Shown: positions 45,871 through 58,480 of the stretch, piece after piece
Layout: every line of letters begins with the position of its first letter
Numbering within the stretch: the stretch's first letter is position 1
Source: Hygrophila difformis
Taxonomy: Eukaryota; Streptophyta; Magnoliopsida; Lamiales; Acanthaceae
NCBI GenBank assembly: GCA_030278955.1
Contig: JAOANR010000009.1
Coordinates: 36,091,974 to 36,155,973 of the forward strand
Length of the DNA: 64,000 nt
Reading direction: 5' to 3'
The notes under the pieces: model-generated
Told to the model about the DNA's origin: nothing
Database searches by the model: none
What the model saw: the letters and a program-made list of their open reading frames with translations, nothing else
Program-made: the position numbers and the translations under genes

Positions 45871-46920
45871 TAAGGGTTTAGAAGTGAACTTTTGATAAAA
45901 ACTGTAAACGAAGTGAAGTTAGGGTTTAGAAGTGATACCTTTTAGAGGGTTAAGAACTCTAATCGAAGTGAATTTAGGGTTTAGAATTGATTCCTTAATA
46001 TTGGATAAGAACGAAGTCACTAATAAACAGCTAAGTGATCCAGTCCAACACATATCAGTGAAATAATAAACACACATTCTAGCGGGAAAGGATGTTGTTT
46101 TCAGCAACATGAAATGTGTTTCACAACAATTTCTGTATTCTCTTCAGTGATGAAACCAAGTTGTTTCAGCAACAAACATTGTGTTTTTCAGCGACATTTG
46201 AAAAGTACCTTAAGCGACAACAACAATAATCGAAGTGAAATAAGGGTTAAGAAGTGAACTTTCGATAAAAACTGTAAACGAAGTGAAGTTAGGGTTTAGA
46301 AGTGATACCTTTTAGAGGGTTAAGAACTGTAATCGAAGTAAATTTAGGGTTTAAAATTGATTCCTTAATATTGGATAAGAACGAAGTCACTAATAAACGG
46401 CTAAGTGATCCAATCCAACACATATCAGTGAAATAATAAACACACATTCTAGCGGGACAAGGATGTTGTTTTCAGTGACAAGAAATGTGTTCCACAACAA
46501 TTTTCTGTATTCTCTTCAGTGATGAAACCAAGTTGTTTCAGCAACAAACATTGTGTTTTTCAGCGACATTTGAAAAGTACCTTAAGCGACATATATTTTG
46601 ATCATGTCAGTTTTAGTATTCTCTTCAGCGATGAAGCCACGTTGCTTCAACGACAAAAATTGAGTTATTCAGCGACATTTCAAAAGTTCTCCATAACAGT
46701 TTCAGTATTCTCTTCAGTGATGAAGTCACTTTGCTTCAGTGAAAAATATGTTTTTTTCCAGTGACATTTAAAAAAGTACCATAAGCGACATGTATCTTGA
46801 TCATGTCAGTTTCAGTATTCTATTCAGCGATGAAGCCATGTTGGTTCAGCGACAAACTTCAAGTTTTTAGGGACATTTGAAAAGTTCCCTTAAGCAAAAT
46901 ATATTTTGATCATGTAATAA
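45871..46920. repeat. Tandem duplication (370 bp) and shorter AGCGAC-rich array
   Basis: 45871-46240 and 46241-about 46590 are direct copies with a 370-bp offset. They contain the promoter side of gene copy B. Downstream, units starting GTATTCTCTTCAGCGATGAAG recur near 46505, 46615, 46704 and 46814, each with CAGCGACA and AAGCGAC motifs. Confidence 0.85.
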
Positions 46921-47442
46921 CCCACATGACTTTCTTTTTGTCATATCAACAAATTAGATCAATGAACAAAAATTGTTTCATTCATGAGATAACCTCATCG
47001 ATTTAGCACTTAATAATATCATCAAATTATTGTTTTGTTCATGAGACTTTATTTAATTCTTTAGGACGAATTAAATAATCTCATCGATAGTAATTGAGTC
47101 ACTCTGTGACAATATGAGGCGAATTCAGTGATTAGCTGAATCTATATAAGCGACAAACATGATACATTATTTCATTCTTATATTGCACTCAACAACACAA
47201 GAAGGAAATATTCATCGACTATTAAACGAGAAACATCATCAAAACATCATCAAGAAAATCTAGAAAACATCCAAACCATTCATTAAACATCCAAACATAA
47301 CATAAAACAGTTCAAAACAACCATATATCGATGGCAACCATTCAAAACATAACAACCATTCAAAACAAATATCCAAAAGACAAACATCCAAAACAAAATT
47401 CAAAACAACCATAACAACCATAGTTTATCAGAAAACATAACT
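46921..47442. other. AT-rich spacer and A/C-rich tail of copy C
   Basis: Includes more GCGAC motifs (47090-47155) and a long A/C-rich segment (47200-47430) of CAAAACAACCAT-like phrases that resemble the sequence after copies A and B. No coding frame. Confidence 0.45.
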
Positions 47443-47490
47443 TTAAACGGCAGGGGGAGGGGGAGGATTTCTGGTGGCAACGATGGCAAG

Positions 47491-50154
47491 GACGATGTAA
47501 CACCCCGGTTTTTGGTCACCCAGGTCGGGATGTCACCGCCACACCTCCCTAGCAAGACACGGTTTCTCCGAGCTTGCTAAAGAGATGCAAGGTATGGTTC
47601 TTCAGAATTTAAAACATTCAAACAGCCCATTTATATATAATTTAAAAATAATGTACCAAAGTTGCAGCGGAAAGTATTAATTACATATGTATAATGCAGC
47701 GGAATTTAAAATTGGCCCAACACGACAAAAATACGGGTTAAACAGACCCGTTCATGCATTCCATAACTAAGACTAGAATAATAAAAGAAAATAATATTTC
47801 TCCGAATATCCCATGCATGCATATGATGATGCATATTCTTCATGCTCTGTAGGAAAAAAGAAAGTAATGGTTTTGGTCAGCACAACATGCTGACTAAGTT
47901 AACACATACAGGATTATGGGGTTTCAAAGCCGTTAATTAAATTTAAAGAAAACATGTGCATAACACCCCATAACTTGATTCATTTATCTAATAATAATTT
48001 AAAGGCATAATTCACAGGATATGGACTCCATAAATCATAAATATAGCTTGCCAAGTAAAATAATTGTAGGACATAATTTAAGAGTATAATTTAAATAAGG
48101 GAAATAAAACATTCAAGTCTTTTAAATTTTTCCCGTTAATCCCTAGCCGAGTATCAAGATTTATTTGTAGTCAAGTTTCTCTCGCCGTTTTGGCACAGTT
48201 TCTCATGTTCAACACCATCGTCCAATCAAGCACGATGTGCAAAGCTAAGAGGGCACCCTGCAGAGCACTCACCCCCTACGTAGAATACTCCCGTCCGTTT
48301 AGGCACGAAGCAAAAAGCTAGAGGAGCACCCGATGGAGCACTCACCCCCAACATAGGTCACTCTCGACCGTTTAGGCACGAGGCAAAAAGCTAGAGGGGC
48401 ACCCGATGGAGCACTCACTCTCTACGTAGAAAGCTCAAACTAGTCATAACGGGATTTCGAGAATGTTTGTTTATGTATTTCATTTCAAAGGAGTTTCCAC
48501 TCATTTAAACCTTAAAGGCCAATTTCTCAAATTTAGTAAGTTTCTCAAAATATACTATTTCAGGATGCAACTCGCTCCGATATCATTTAAATATCCTTTC
48601 CAACAAGAATTTCAAGATTTGACTCCGGTAACCGCTGTTTACTCTAAAATTTATTTAAAATCAGATTCAAGTCCAAAAATTCTGAAAATTTACCACTAAA
48701 CACCGAGATGAACAACTTTCATGTTTTAACTTTTTCAATCCGAGATACCGAAACAGGTAAAAAACATCGATTTTCGTAGAAACGTTAATCTGTCCGAATT
48801 TATCTTACAGCAGTTCAAGATTTTCAAGATCTACCATAGCAAATTAACTCCAAACTTAAGGAAATTTTATAGAGACCTTCCTAAGACATTTGTCTACAAC
48901 TTTCTTGTTCGGCTAAAGATCTAAATCGGCCTAGAACCCTAGTCAAAAACGTCATCAAGTTCAGACCTAAGTTCTGTCAAGAATTTCATGATTCAAATCT
49001 TAGCAGTTCGGTTTCGGATTGATTTCATATATCAAATCATCACGAAAAATTCTGAAAATTTTACAGAAGATAGATCTAAGCCTTAGAAACGTTTTTTGAG
49101 TTTTAAGTTTTCTCGTTCGAAGAATTTTAATGGTTCGGAAAAATTGTACAAAATCGCTGCGCCGGTAGAAATCACATGTTGACAGATTCTCGAATTCTTG
49201 ATTAAGCTTTTAGATTTAAGTGTTTTAACTACTCCCAAAACCATGTAAGTGTCAACTTACAAATCTTTGGTCATCCGGGATCGTCGATTTCGGAGGCGTG
49301 GCTTCCAGTCCACCGTTTATCTTCTCCGTTCGTCGGGTTCTTCGTTCTCGATCCGGATCGGGGGTTTGGAATAGAAAAAGATCGAATAAGGATTCGTTTT
49401 CGAATCAAGGATGGAAAAGAATGGACAAGAATAGATCGGATCTTACCCCAACGATCGAAGACTCCCAATTTTCGTCCAAGTTAGTCCCCTTGTTCGGTTT
49501 TGTGCCTCCGACGACTCCGGATTTAGGGTTTTGTGTGTAGAGAGATTTCGTAGGGTTTCCAAAGTGTTTGTGATTGATTTAGATGGTTATTTATAGATGT
49601 GCAAGACCTAGGGGACGTCCAAAGGCTGCCCCCAAGTGTCTTGAGCCGAAAGAAAAGTAACCGAAGTCGGAAAATCCGGATTCGGGCGAGCAAATCTCGC
49701 AACGTCGCTGCTGTCTGTTCTGGCACGCACTTGGCGCGGTGTTCCCCTTAGGGGCGCGCTGCCACCGCACGGTCTTGGTCCAGGCTGCGGTCTGGGCCGG
49801 GTCGTGCGATCCGTCGGGTCTTTCCTCCTCTCTTTCGGACGTCTATCCCTCTATGTTCTCGGATTTGGATTTCCGGGATATTTCCGGGCTCCGATTTCCT
49901 ATCTTAATTTTATTCGGATATAAATTTACATTTGGACTCGAGATATTGAGTCCATCGGTGTTGGGTTTCCGTGTAACCATTTATTCGATTAAATTGTCTT
50001 CGGCTTCCCGGGTTCTCGGGATTTTGATTCATTTTTAATTTAAATTCCATTTCTCATCTTTTATGATTCTTTATCCATTTATCATGTTTATTATATTTAT
50101 TTATTTATTTATTTATTTATTTTATGTTGCAAAATTCTCGGGTATTACAGACGA
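47491..50154 (-). mobile_element. Solo LTR S3 (short form)
   Basis: LTR 47496-50149 (2654 bp) flanked by identical GACGA (47491-47495, 50150-50154). Reverse orientation; it starts TGTAATACCCGAG on the minus strand with no PPT2 extension, so the short form is mobile by itself. A TATA-like TCTATAAATAA lies on the minus strand near 49590-49600, and a donor-like GGTAAG near 49442-49447. Confidence 0.9.
48230..48430. repeat. Triplicated ~74-bp unit in S3
   Basis: Three direct copies of a unit containing AAAGCTAGAGGGGCACC...GAGCACTCACCCCC, starting near 48240, 48313 and 48387. The first keeps the conserved CTGCAG; in the others it reads CGATGG. It amplifies the LTR block conserved in all Tekay copies here. 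Confidence 0.8.
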
Positions 50155-50642
50155 CCTGCTGCATCTCTTCAAGCCTCCGACGCAGATCTCTCCATATGTC
50201 TCGAAGGACCGTCTTACAATGAGTCTATTCACGGTGAGTATTCTCGAACGAGACCTTAAGATCGTTATAGCAAAGATGCAGTTCCTGCATAATAATGAAA
50301 TCAAAGGAGCGAGAGTTTGAATCATTACATACATATCTTGCTTCTTCATTAAGCACACCAAGAGTAATATCCAAAATCTGAATGTTGGGATACATGCGGC
50401 TATAGGAATGATTAGAGACTGAATACCAGCGACCTCATCGATTACTTTCAACTAATACTCATGTGTCTCAACAACGACATTATTATACATCACCGGCGCA
50501 ATTCGACCATCAATGGTTTTGTTGATAACTTCGTTGAAATCTTTTGCGTCATCCGGGTTGAGGTATGGACCCATCCGTAGAAACCTTCCGAAAACTGCAT
50601 CCCCAATAGTTGAGGAAGCACATCGCCGGAAATGGATGACAT

Positions 50643-51300
50643 TGTATCAGTCGGAAATGGATAATTGCGGGAGAAAGAAATTAGCTAGGGTTTAGAAGTG
50701 AAGATTCGATAAGAATAAATATAAAAGCAATATTCTCCTTATAAGGGGTAAAATCCGATTGGCGGTTGAATGACGGTTCATTTAATATAACCTAAAAATC
50801 CGATTGACGATTTATTTAAGATAACCGCCTCAGCAAACCAACATGGAGACTCAGCGACACATTAAGGCAGACTGAGCGATTGCAACCTGTTTCTTCAGCG
50901 ATGAATTTAACATTGGGAATTTCAACTATACCATTTTAATAAGCTACGCGATGAACATATCTAAGCGACTTAAAAGCGCAACCTCAGCGACTCTACTTCG
51001 TCAGCTCAGTGACAAAGGAATGTAATGTAAGCGATCGATAAAGGCTAAAGTGTGGTAGACAAACAAAACAAAATATGAAAAAAACTACACATCACATTCA
51101 TCATATAACAAATTTTACTAAACAAGTCAACACAAAGCTTTTGCAGTTTGAAGTGGTTCACCATTTTCTATCTGTCCTTGTGCAATTGTTTGTTTCAAAC
51201 ACATATATTGTTATAACATGAATTAGAATAAAAATATAAGACAATAATATCAAACACTCGCTGCAAAAGTTGAAGAAAAACAAACTCACTTCATTGGTTT
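50643..51300. other. Promoter side of copy C and AGCGAC-rich spacer
   Basis: Contains many short motifs (ACTCAGCGACAC, TGAGCGATTG, TTCAGCGATG, TAAGCGACTT, CTCAGCGACT, GTAAGCGATCG) at 50865-51035. No coding frame seen. Confidence 0.5.
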
Positions 51301-52990
51301 TTTTTTTTCCTCTATGCATTTCTTAAACTCTCTTCTGTTGATAACATCTCCGTACACATTTATGATATTATCAAAAATATCACACCCATTACATATGACT
51401 CAATGTCATATTTTTGAAGAAATTGTAGTTCAGCATCCAAAAACAAAAAAAAAAAAATGCCAGCATCCTTGCCCAAAATATTACATTGACTGGACCATGC
51501 AATCAAACATTTCTCAAAGGCACTGAACTTAAATGAGTCTAAGAAATCTTCTACACTCACAAACCTAGGTTTAACCCCCTTCTATAGATCAGTAGAAGAC
51601 TTTCTCATCCGTGAAAAATCCTCCAACTTCACACTTTCAAGAGGGACATCAAAAACAATTTCATCAACAACATCGCCAACATCGTGCATTAATATAAGAA
51701 ACTATTTATAATCTATGATCCAATAAACTCATTCAAAATAAAAAATTATCTTTAAAAAAGAAGATATCTTAGCCACTATATCATCTTCTTGTTCAAAAGT
51801 GAAGTCTCACTTGAAGTTATTAACAACTCTTTTGTGCTTGGTATAGGATCTTGAATTGGGAGGGGTGGAGGATATTGAAAGTCGCAGGGAGCAATAACTT
51901 CGGTCCCTATGGTTGCAGGATTTTCAATTGAAATCGGTACAGAAACGTCTGTTCCATGGGGACTGACAACTCCAACACCAGTGCCTGTAGCACCAAGTTC
52001 ATTACCATCTCCAGCACCTCCAGCATTCCCAAAGCTTGGGATACGAGCATCTCTAGAAGATTGAAACGGAATTCGAACGCCTGGGAGAGTGGCAGTATTC
52101 TCACCGGTTGACTAAGAATCAAAATAACTTGTATTCTCAGCAGGATCACATAAAACAATATCATTACTAGCATGACCAACATCGCCAACATCCTACATTA
52201 ATATAAGAAACTATTTAAATTATATAATTCAATAAACTCATTCAAAAATAAAAAATAATTAAAAGAAAGAAGAATACCCTAGCGATACTCATTATGTCAA
52301 TAATGATGTCATCTGGCATTTGCAACTCAAAAGCTGGTGCATCTCTTGACTACATTGAAAGAAGTGCACAAAATATGTGAAAACACAAATAACATGAGAA
52401 ATAATCTTTTCTGAAACAATATAAAATTAAAAACCAATCGCTGAACATTCATTGTTATGTCGCTGATATTTGAATAAAAATAGCTGAATGTCGCAACCTG
52501 TGTCGCTGAGGTACCCTTCTCAAGTCCACTTCAATATTCTCTGTATCTTGAGCTATTTTTTCTACATTTTGATTTGTATCTTCAAAGACATCTCCAGCAA
52601 CAATTTTAGTCCGCTCTGTAAGATTTTCATTAGAAGAACAAGAAACATCTACACCACCTCCAGCAATCTTTGTAGCAACAAAACTTGGCACACAAGCATC
52701 TCTAGAAGATTGAGATTGAATTAAAGGGCAATGAGGAGTCGAAGCATTCTCAGCAGTTGGCTGACAACAAAAATTCGCATCTGAATCATTTATAGTCTCA
52801 GAATCATCAGTGTCCTTGCTTAGCTTCTTCATTTTTGATTTGGCAACCATATCAATAAGATGTACATCATCATCATCATCATTTCCTATCTTCTTCCTAC
52901 TTGACTTCTTTCGAAAATTAATATTTGGGAATCCTAGCACCGGGAAACACCAACTGAACATCAATCATGGTCAGGGATCGTTTAAATTTA
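51301..52990 (-). pseudogene. Gene D: multi-exon gene with a repeated exon module
   Basis: Minus-strand gene-like region. The upstream exon (open from 52964 to about 52455) encodes a basic segment (FRKKSSRKKIGNDDDDD), then a Ser/Thr-rich disordered region with QSSRDACVPSF. Further exons appear at about 52350-52275 (SRDAPAFELQMPDDIIIDI), 52195-51785 (DVGDVGHASNDIVLCDPAEN, QSSRDARIPSFGN, PCDFQYPPPLPIQDPIPS) and 51690-51310 (DVGDVVDEIVFDVPLESVK, VSVEDFLDSFKFSAFEKCL). The SSRDA-PSF and DVGDV modules recur, so exons were duplicated. Introns end in TAG. The last exon faintly recalls plant transposon-associated DUF1985/Ulp1-type proteins, which I cannot confirm. Confidence 0.45.
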
Positions 52991-53916
52991 CAAGTAAACC
53001 CGACCTAATGAAGCTGTTCCCGTTCAAAATAATCAACAAACATATGTTGCAAAAAATATTCCCATAACACACAGTCAATAACTACAAAACACATAAAAAC
53101 TAACCAAGTAGAAAATTGAGATTGTAGTTACCATTAAACAGAATAAATCGCCACAAGGTCTCGCATGAGGACTTGTTCCCTTGTCCAATTTTGCCTGAAA
53201 ATCTTCAATGACTTAACTAAAATGTGCTGATGTGGCGACACCAATTGAAACTTGCTGCTTTATCAAGGTTTATAAGGAATTGAATATATCTTGTATTCAC
53301 ATGCCTCCCAGAGTTCGGTGTGAAAATTTTATGAATAGCAAAAATGTAACACCCCCATTTTCGACGCTAAGCTTTGCAGCGGAAGTTACCAACGGGAACC
53401 CGGAGTTATTACCGCCACGCCTTCCAATTAAGCTCGCATTTGCCTTGCATTTGTTAACTTAATCGAAAAGCGCTAAGGCTAATTTTAAAATCAATTCTAA
53501 ACATACTGTAAACCGACTTATTATTTATAATAATATACTTTGAAATCGTATAATACAATTTATAAATAATGGAGATTAAGACTTGCCATTGCCAAAACAA
53601 TGTTTCATATTAACAAGTTTTTGTTAAAAAAAAAAAAAGACTTTTACTAACTGATTTATGAAAGCACAATTAATTAAGTTTAAAAGAATATATTGAATTC
53701 AAGCACAATATCTGAGTTTTTGAAATATGATAACTACGATTTTCTATTTAAAAGACAAGTTTATGACTAATAAAACATAATTTAAAATAATCAGTATAAA
53801 ACTGAAATTGACACCCATGCCCGTGCCCATGCCTCTTAGCAGGGTCCACATATATCAAACCCTGTAAAAAGGAGTAACTGAAATTTATCAGCACACCGGC
53901 TGAGCAAGTAAATTAT

Positions 53917-56541
53917 TATCCTGTAATACCCGAGAAATCGACATCGAGAATTTAAATCCAAAAATTAAAGAATTTTAATTATCAAAATCGAAATAATTCC
54001 GAGAGAGCAGAATTAAAAATTTTCGGATGATCACGACTCGGAACTAATTCATCGAATTATTTCCAACGAACCCGGATAAATCCTACATTATGATTTTGGA
54101 ATAAAAATCTGAATAAATATATACATATATATTAAAAGAACGCAGGCTTGTGGCCGCACGCGCTCAGGGCGTTGCGCGCCACCAGCGCGCCGCTGCACCA
54201 AGAGCAGCGAGCCAACGCGTTTCACGCGTTTTGGCTCCATTTTCCGAGGCCTGGCGATTCCAATTGATTGTTAATCACTCCTCAGATGTTAAGGTATGTA
54301 TTGGGACTCATTTGGACGAATTTTGGATGGATCTAGAATCCTTACATAGTTGGAATTAAGTGGATACATGAACTAGTGTGGAAATGAATGCTCCATGGTG
54401 GGAAGTGAGATGGATGGGAGTAATCTGACTCCCTAGTCCGAGAAATTGACGGTCATAATCTCCCCAACACTTCCAAGGTCCTTTAAGGAAGCTCTTGGAA
54501 CCATACTCACCCCTAATCAATCCATAACAGCCCCCAAAACTTCACCCCTTCATTCCATCCGAAAATTAGACTTCAATTGGTAGAGTGGGAGATTTGGTAA
54601 GTGTTTCTTCAAGGGAGCAGCTGTTTGGTCGAGTCCAAGCACTTCCAATCCATCCATCTACAGTTAGGTAAGGATTTTTTTTTTTTATTCCATGGCCTAA
54701 GAATCGGATCCCTTACCCTAAACGTTAAGGTTTTTGCCAATCATTCAAAAATAGGTGCATTCGGTAGAGTGTTGATTTGTTGGGGCCGCGTTGGACGTCT
54801 TCAAGGATCCAAAAGAGGAGATTTTCGATACCTATCTCACCACAAGTAATTTAATATCATACACATTGAGTTTTAAAGTTTTTGGTTGAGTAGAAACCGA
54901 GTTACAACCCTTTTCTCATAACCGTGTAAATCTGTCAACATAGGATTCATGTGGCTAGTTTATGTTGCATCGCGTTTTTCGCTTTGATCCGACAATTTTT
55001 GAGAAAACTTTCATAAATGAAAATTGTTCCTAACATTTTGAAGATGCGATCTGTAAATTTTCATAATTTTTGGAGTTCATTTGGTGCTCCGAATTCTATA
55101 GGGTTTTCTGCTACATTGTTGCTGTCAAATTCGTTTTTGGTGAAGTTCAGTTTTGTGGAGTATCTTAGGTCATCTTATGATTGGTATTTGTTGTCGAGGT
55201 CTTCATGAGATTTTTTCCGAATTGTATCCAAAATGTCTCCGTCAATTTTTACTATTTTAGGAACTCTCTTGAAAACGTTATGGATTTTTCTTTTCACTGT
55301 GGTCGAAAACGCTGAAGCTCATAGAATTTTTAAATCAAAGTTTTCTGAAATCATCTTATTTGGCCTATAAGGATTCCGAATTTGAAGATGGATATTTCTA
55401 TGAAAAATGTTCATTTTGAGGTTCTCTAGCTACTGTAAATATTTCGGAATTTTTAAAAATAGTTTGCTACATTTCTAAATGCATAAACAGATCACTGCCC
55501 ATAGTTTCAATTTCATGCCTTAAATTGTGGAACCCATGTTATGTGTTTGTGGCGATTTTCGAGTCCATTTTCACTCTCGTTTTGAATCCATAAATCTGGA
55601 AATATGTTTTAGTTGTGATGTTGGTTAAAACTCGATTTTGGATATGGCATGGATAAAACGGTTAGAATTAAAATTATAAGTTTTTGAAACTTTGGGAGTT
55701 GTGGTCGAGTGGGATGCTATTATTGTTCTTGAGGGTAAGTGCACTAGGTGGAGCTCGTTGGGCCGCCCCCTCTCGTAGCCAAAATGAAAAAATATGGTTT
55801 ATATGGTATTTGGTGATTGTAAGAGTCTATACTCCTAGATGTATCCGTAGGGTTATCTAGGGCTCCGGAGTGTGTCTGTATAGGGTCGCTGCTTTCACAA
55901 CCTTCATGGGTACGAGTCCCAGAGGTTGATCCCAAGGGTACGTCCCTAGGATCTTTATTATGAATTGGAGTCCTTGTGGGTGTTAGTCCCAAAGGGCATG
56001 GCGTCCTCGATAATAACGAACAATGGTAAAATATTCGTTTGGCATGTGTAAGAATTCCTTAAATTATTTATCCACCCTTTTAAATTTAAAATCCTATTTT
56101 TATATGCTTTTCTAAAATTTTTAAAATTCGTTTTGTTGTATATTAACTTACGCAGTACTTTTTATACTGATTTGTTGCTATTCCTATTTTTCTCAGATTT
56201 CGCAGAGTAAGCATTCGCATGGCGGGATGTGGATTCTTCTTAAAGACATGTCGCATTTTTTATTTCGTTAAATACCGTATTGGACTTGGACTATGTTTTG
56301 GTCGTGTGTTTTGGCCCGTGTTTAGCTTCCGCACTATTATACTCTATGCATGTTAGACGTTGGATTTTATTTTAAATTCGGTCATCGACTAAATGATTTT
56401 TTTAAAAATATTTTTAAAGTTTTGGTACAACTTAAAGACTTAGAATCTTTCTAAATGAGCTCCATTTGATCGTGTATTATTTAGAAAGGTGTGGCGGTAG
56501 CATCTCGGCCTGGGTGACCAAAACCGGGGTGTTACATATCC
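53917..56541 (+). mobile_element. Solo LTR S4 (short form)
   Basis: LTR 53922-56536 (2615 bp), forward, flanked by identical TATCC (53917-53921, 56537-56541). Starts TGTAATACCCGAG and ends CCGGGGTGTTACA. It contains a GC-rich stretch (54150-54230), donor-like GGTAAGG (54667-54673) and the GAGCTCGTTGGGCC block (55751-55764). Same subfamily as S2 and S5. Confidence 0.92.
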
Positions 56542-56831
56542 ATTGGACATAAACAACTAAATATTACTCAACAGTAAATGGCATGTCGAACCTTTAAACT
56601 GTTCAATCACCCGGGGTATCTCATAGGACCTAGCATACTCACATAGTGACCGAAGTCAAACTATGGTATACAGGGATGATCCTACCTTGCATCTATAAAA
56701 TAATTGTGAGACCTTTGGTCAAACACAATCCTGGGTTGGGAGACCCTTGGTCAATCACAATCATTTCATGGGAATCCCTTGGATAACCCACGAAACAACT
56801 CATGACGATATTTATTTCTTTGATATACACC

Positions 56832-56833
56832 TG

Positions 56834-56921
<88 letters not shown>
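56832..56921. repeat. (AAT)n microsatellite
   Basis: About 30 uninterrupted AAT units in the outer LTR. It produces spurious poly-Tyr and poly-Ile frames. Confidence 0.97.
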
Positions 56922-56922
<1 letters not shown>

Positions 56923-57658
56923 TCAATACTCACATGTCATACACTGAAAATTTCATTTTTCACATGCACGGCCTATTCCAAAAAATAGTTAAACACATAA
57001 TGGGACATTACCTCTGCATAAATCAATTGCATGAATCAACCCTAAATTATTAAAACACAAAGGGATTTAAACATGTAAAAATACTTTTGGGACAAAGCCC
57101 GCAAAACATAAATCTACAAAGAATTTCTTCTGAAGATAGCTACTTAGCTCTTTTGTAAAGCTCTCTCCTACTTTGCTTTGCTTTCTTCTTTCGTAGGATT
57201 TTCCTTGGTTGTATATGATTTGTTTTTCTTAACTGAATGCCCCTATTTATAATGGTAAAAGGCGGCCATTGCGTGATTAATTTATTATAGTAGCTTTGCT
57301 GAGTGGTTGTGTAGCCTTAGTAAGACTACAACACGTACTTGTGTGTCTATATTTTATAATATTATCTGTTCTACATGTATATCTGTGCTATTGCCTCCTC
57401 TGTGTGTATCTGAATTTCTTTTCTTTTCCCTATCTGCTATTTTTTTTGTCTTTTGTTCACTCGTAGCTTATTTTCTTGATCTGTATATTTTCTTGAGCTG
57501 AATTAGTTTATTGTACCAATTATTTTCTTGAACTGCTTTGGTTCATTGTACTACTTGTATTATTTTTATTTTCTAATCATGTATTTATTATCTAACTTTA
57601 GTAAAAATATTTGTAGATAATATGATTTGTCAACAATTCATCTCTCTTTGATAAAATA

Positions 57659-57870
57659 AGTTCCCTTGAAAAATATATTTCTTATTTTAAATTATTTTCC
57701 CTTGGAAAATAATCATCTTAGTATTTTCCTTGGAAATATGAATCTCTTTTTAAGGGAAATAATTATGCATCATCCAATATTTTCTCTTGGAAACTTATTT
57801 CTTCTTTTTCTAAATTACTTTCCCTTGAAAATAACTCATTTTCTTTCAAATGATCTCAATCTGGAAAATA
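57659..57870. repeat. TTTCCCTTGGAAA interspersed palindromes
   Basis: Five or six variants of TTTCCCTTGGAAA (a near-perfect palindrome) at about 35-45-bp spacing, in the right part of the outer LTR. Confidence 0.65.
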
Positions 57871-57974
57871 TTAATTTATTTCCCAACTCAATTTAATTTC
57901 TTAAAGAATAATAAAAAAATATTTCTTTAGAAGGATATTATCAACATAGCTAATTTTCAGAGTATTATAAAACA

Positions 57975-58480
57975 AAACATAAAACCTCCAGTAGTCCTCC
58001 ACTGGCATTTTGTCAACAGTTTTATCATCTTCAAGAAAATCTCTTAATCGATGACATAAAACTCTAAATAATATATTATATTATAAATACATATATATAT
58101 TAGATATATTTACCTAACATATCAAAACAAAACTAAGTCCAGAATATCAAGAATTGTATCGCTTTCACGAGAATGAAAACTCTCTTAATCTAATAAAGAA
58201 GTCGCTAAGTATTGAGTATTATTTCGGTGAAATACGAAAACGGCATCGCTTAATGCCTTAAAAAATTTCGCTACACTCATTCATAAAAAAATACCTTAAA
58301 GTCGCGACTTTCAGCTCCCGAAGAAACCTCAACAAACATGCATTTATACAAAACGATGGTAGGGACATTGTAAGGTACAAATATATGATCGCCATTTCTA
58401 TTTTCTTTATTTATGTGATTTCTCCTCCGAAGGTTTGCTTTACCTCATCAGCGGATACTATTAGTGCAAACGGGCGGAAA
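57975..58480. other. AGCGAC-rich background
   Basis: AT-rich with several motifs (TATCGCTTTC, AAGTCGCTAAG, GCATCGCTTAA, TTTCGCTACAC, AGTCGCGACTT) at 58155-58310, in inverted sense to those on the left. No gene seen. Confidence 0.45.

Larger units (their letters stand above)
47443..50642 (-). pseudogene. Unrecognised gene family, copy C (split by S3)
   Basis: ATG at 50642: MSSISGDVLPQLLG, then in shifted frames GRFLRMGPYL, DAKDFNEVINK, GRIAPVMYNNVVVETHEY followed by a stop, then IQILDITLGVLNEEAR, SFDFIIMQELHLCYNDL and FENTHREVAERKTVLRDIW, RRLEEMQQ. S3 is inserted just before the C-terminus (47496-50149). The last codons, beyond S3, read VLAIVATRNPPPPPAV and stop at 47443-47445. Its 5' flank (ATTTAATATAACC, TTCGATAAGAATAAAT) resembles those of A and B. 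Family members diverge in sequence but keep block order. Confidence 0.62.
53341..57974 (-). mobile_element. Outer reverse LTR (different subfamily) containing S4
   Basis: TGTAACACCCCC at 53346 begins an LTR-like sequence with the family hallmarks GCAGCGGAA and TTACCGCCACGCC. The most likely other end is GAGTATTATA at 57969, a drifted CGGGTATTACA. Flanks AAAAA (53341-53345) and AAACA (57970-57974) match 4 of 5, weak because of low complexity. S4 is inserted at 53921. The right part has an (AAT)n run and TTTCCCTTGGAAA repeats. Confidence 0.5.

Noticed and set aside
56693..56947. Poly-Tyr and poly-Ile frames
   Set aside because: Translation of the (AAT)n microsatellite on the two strands.
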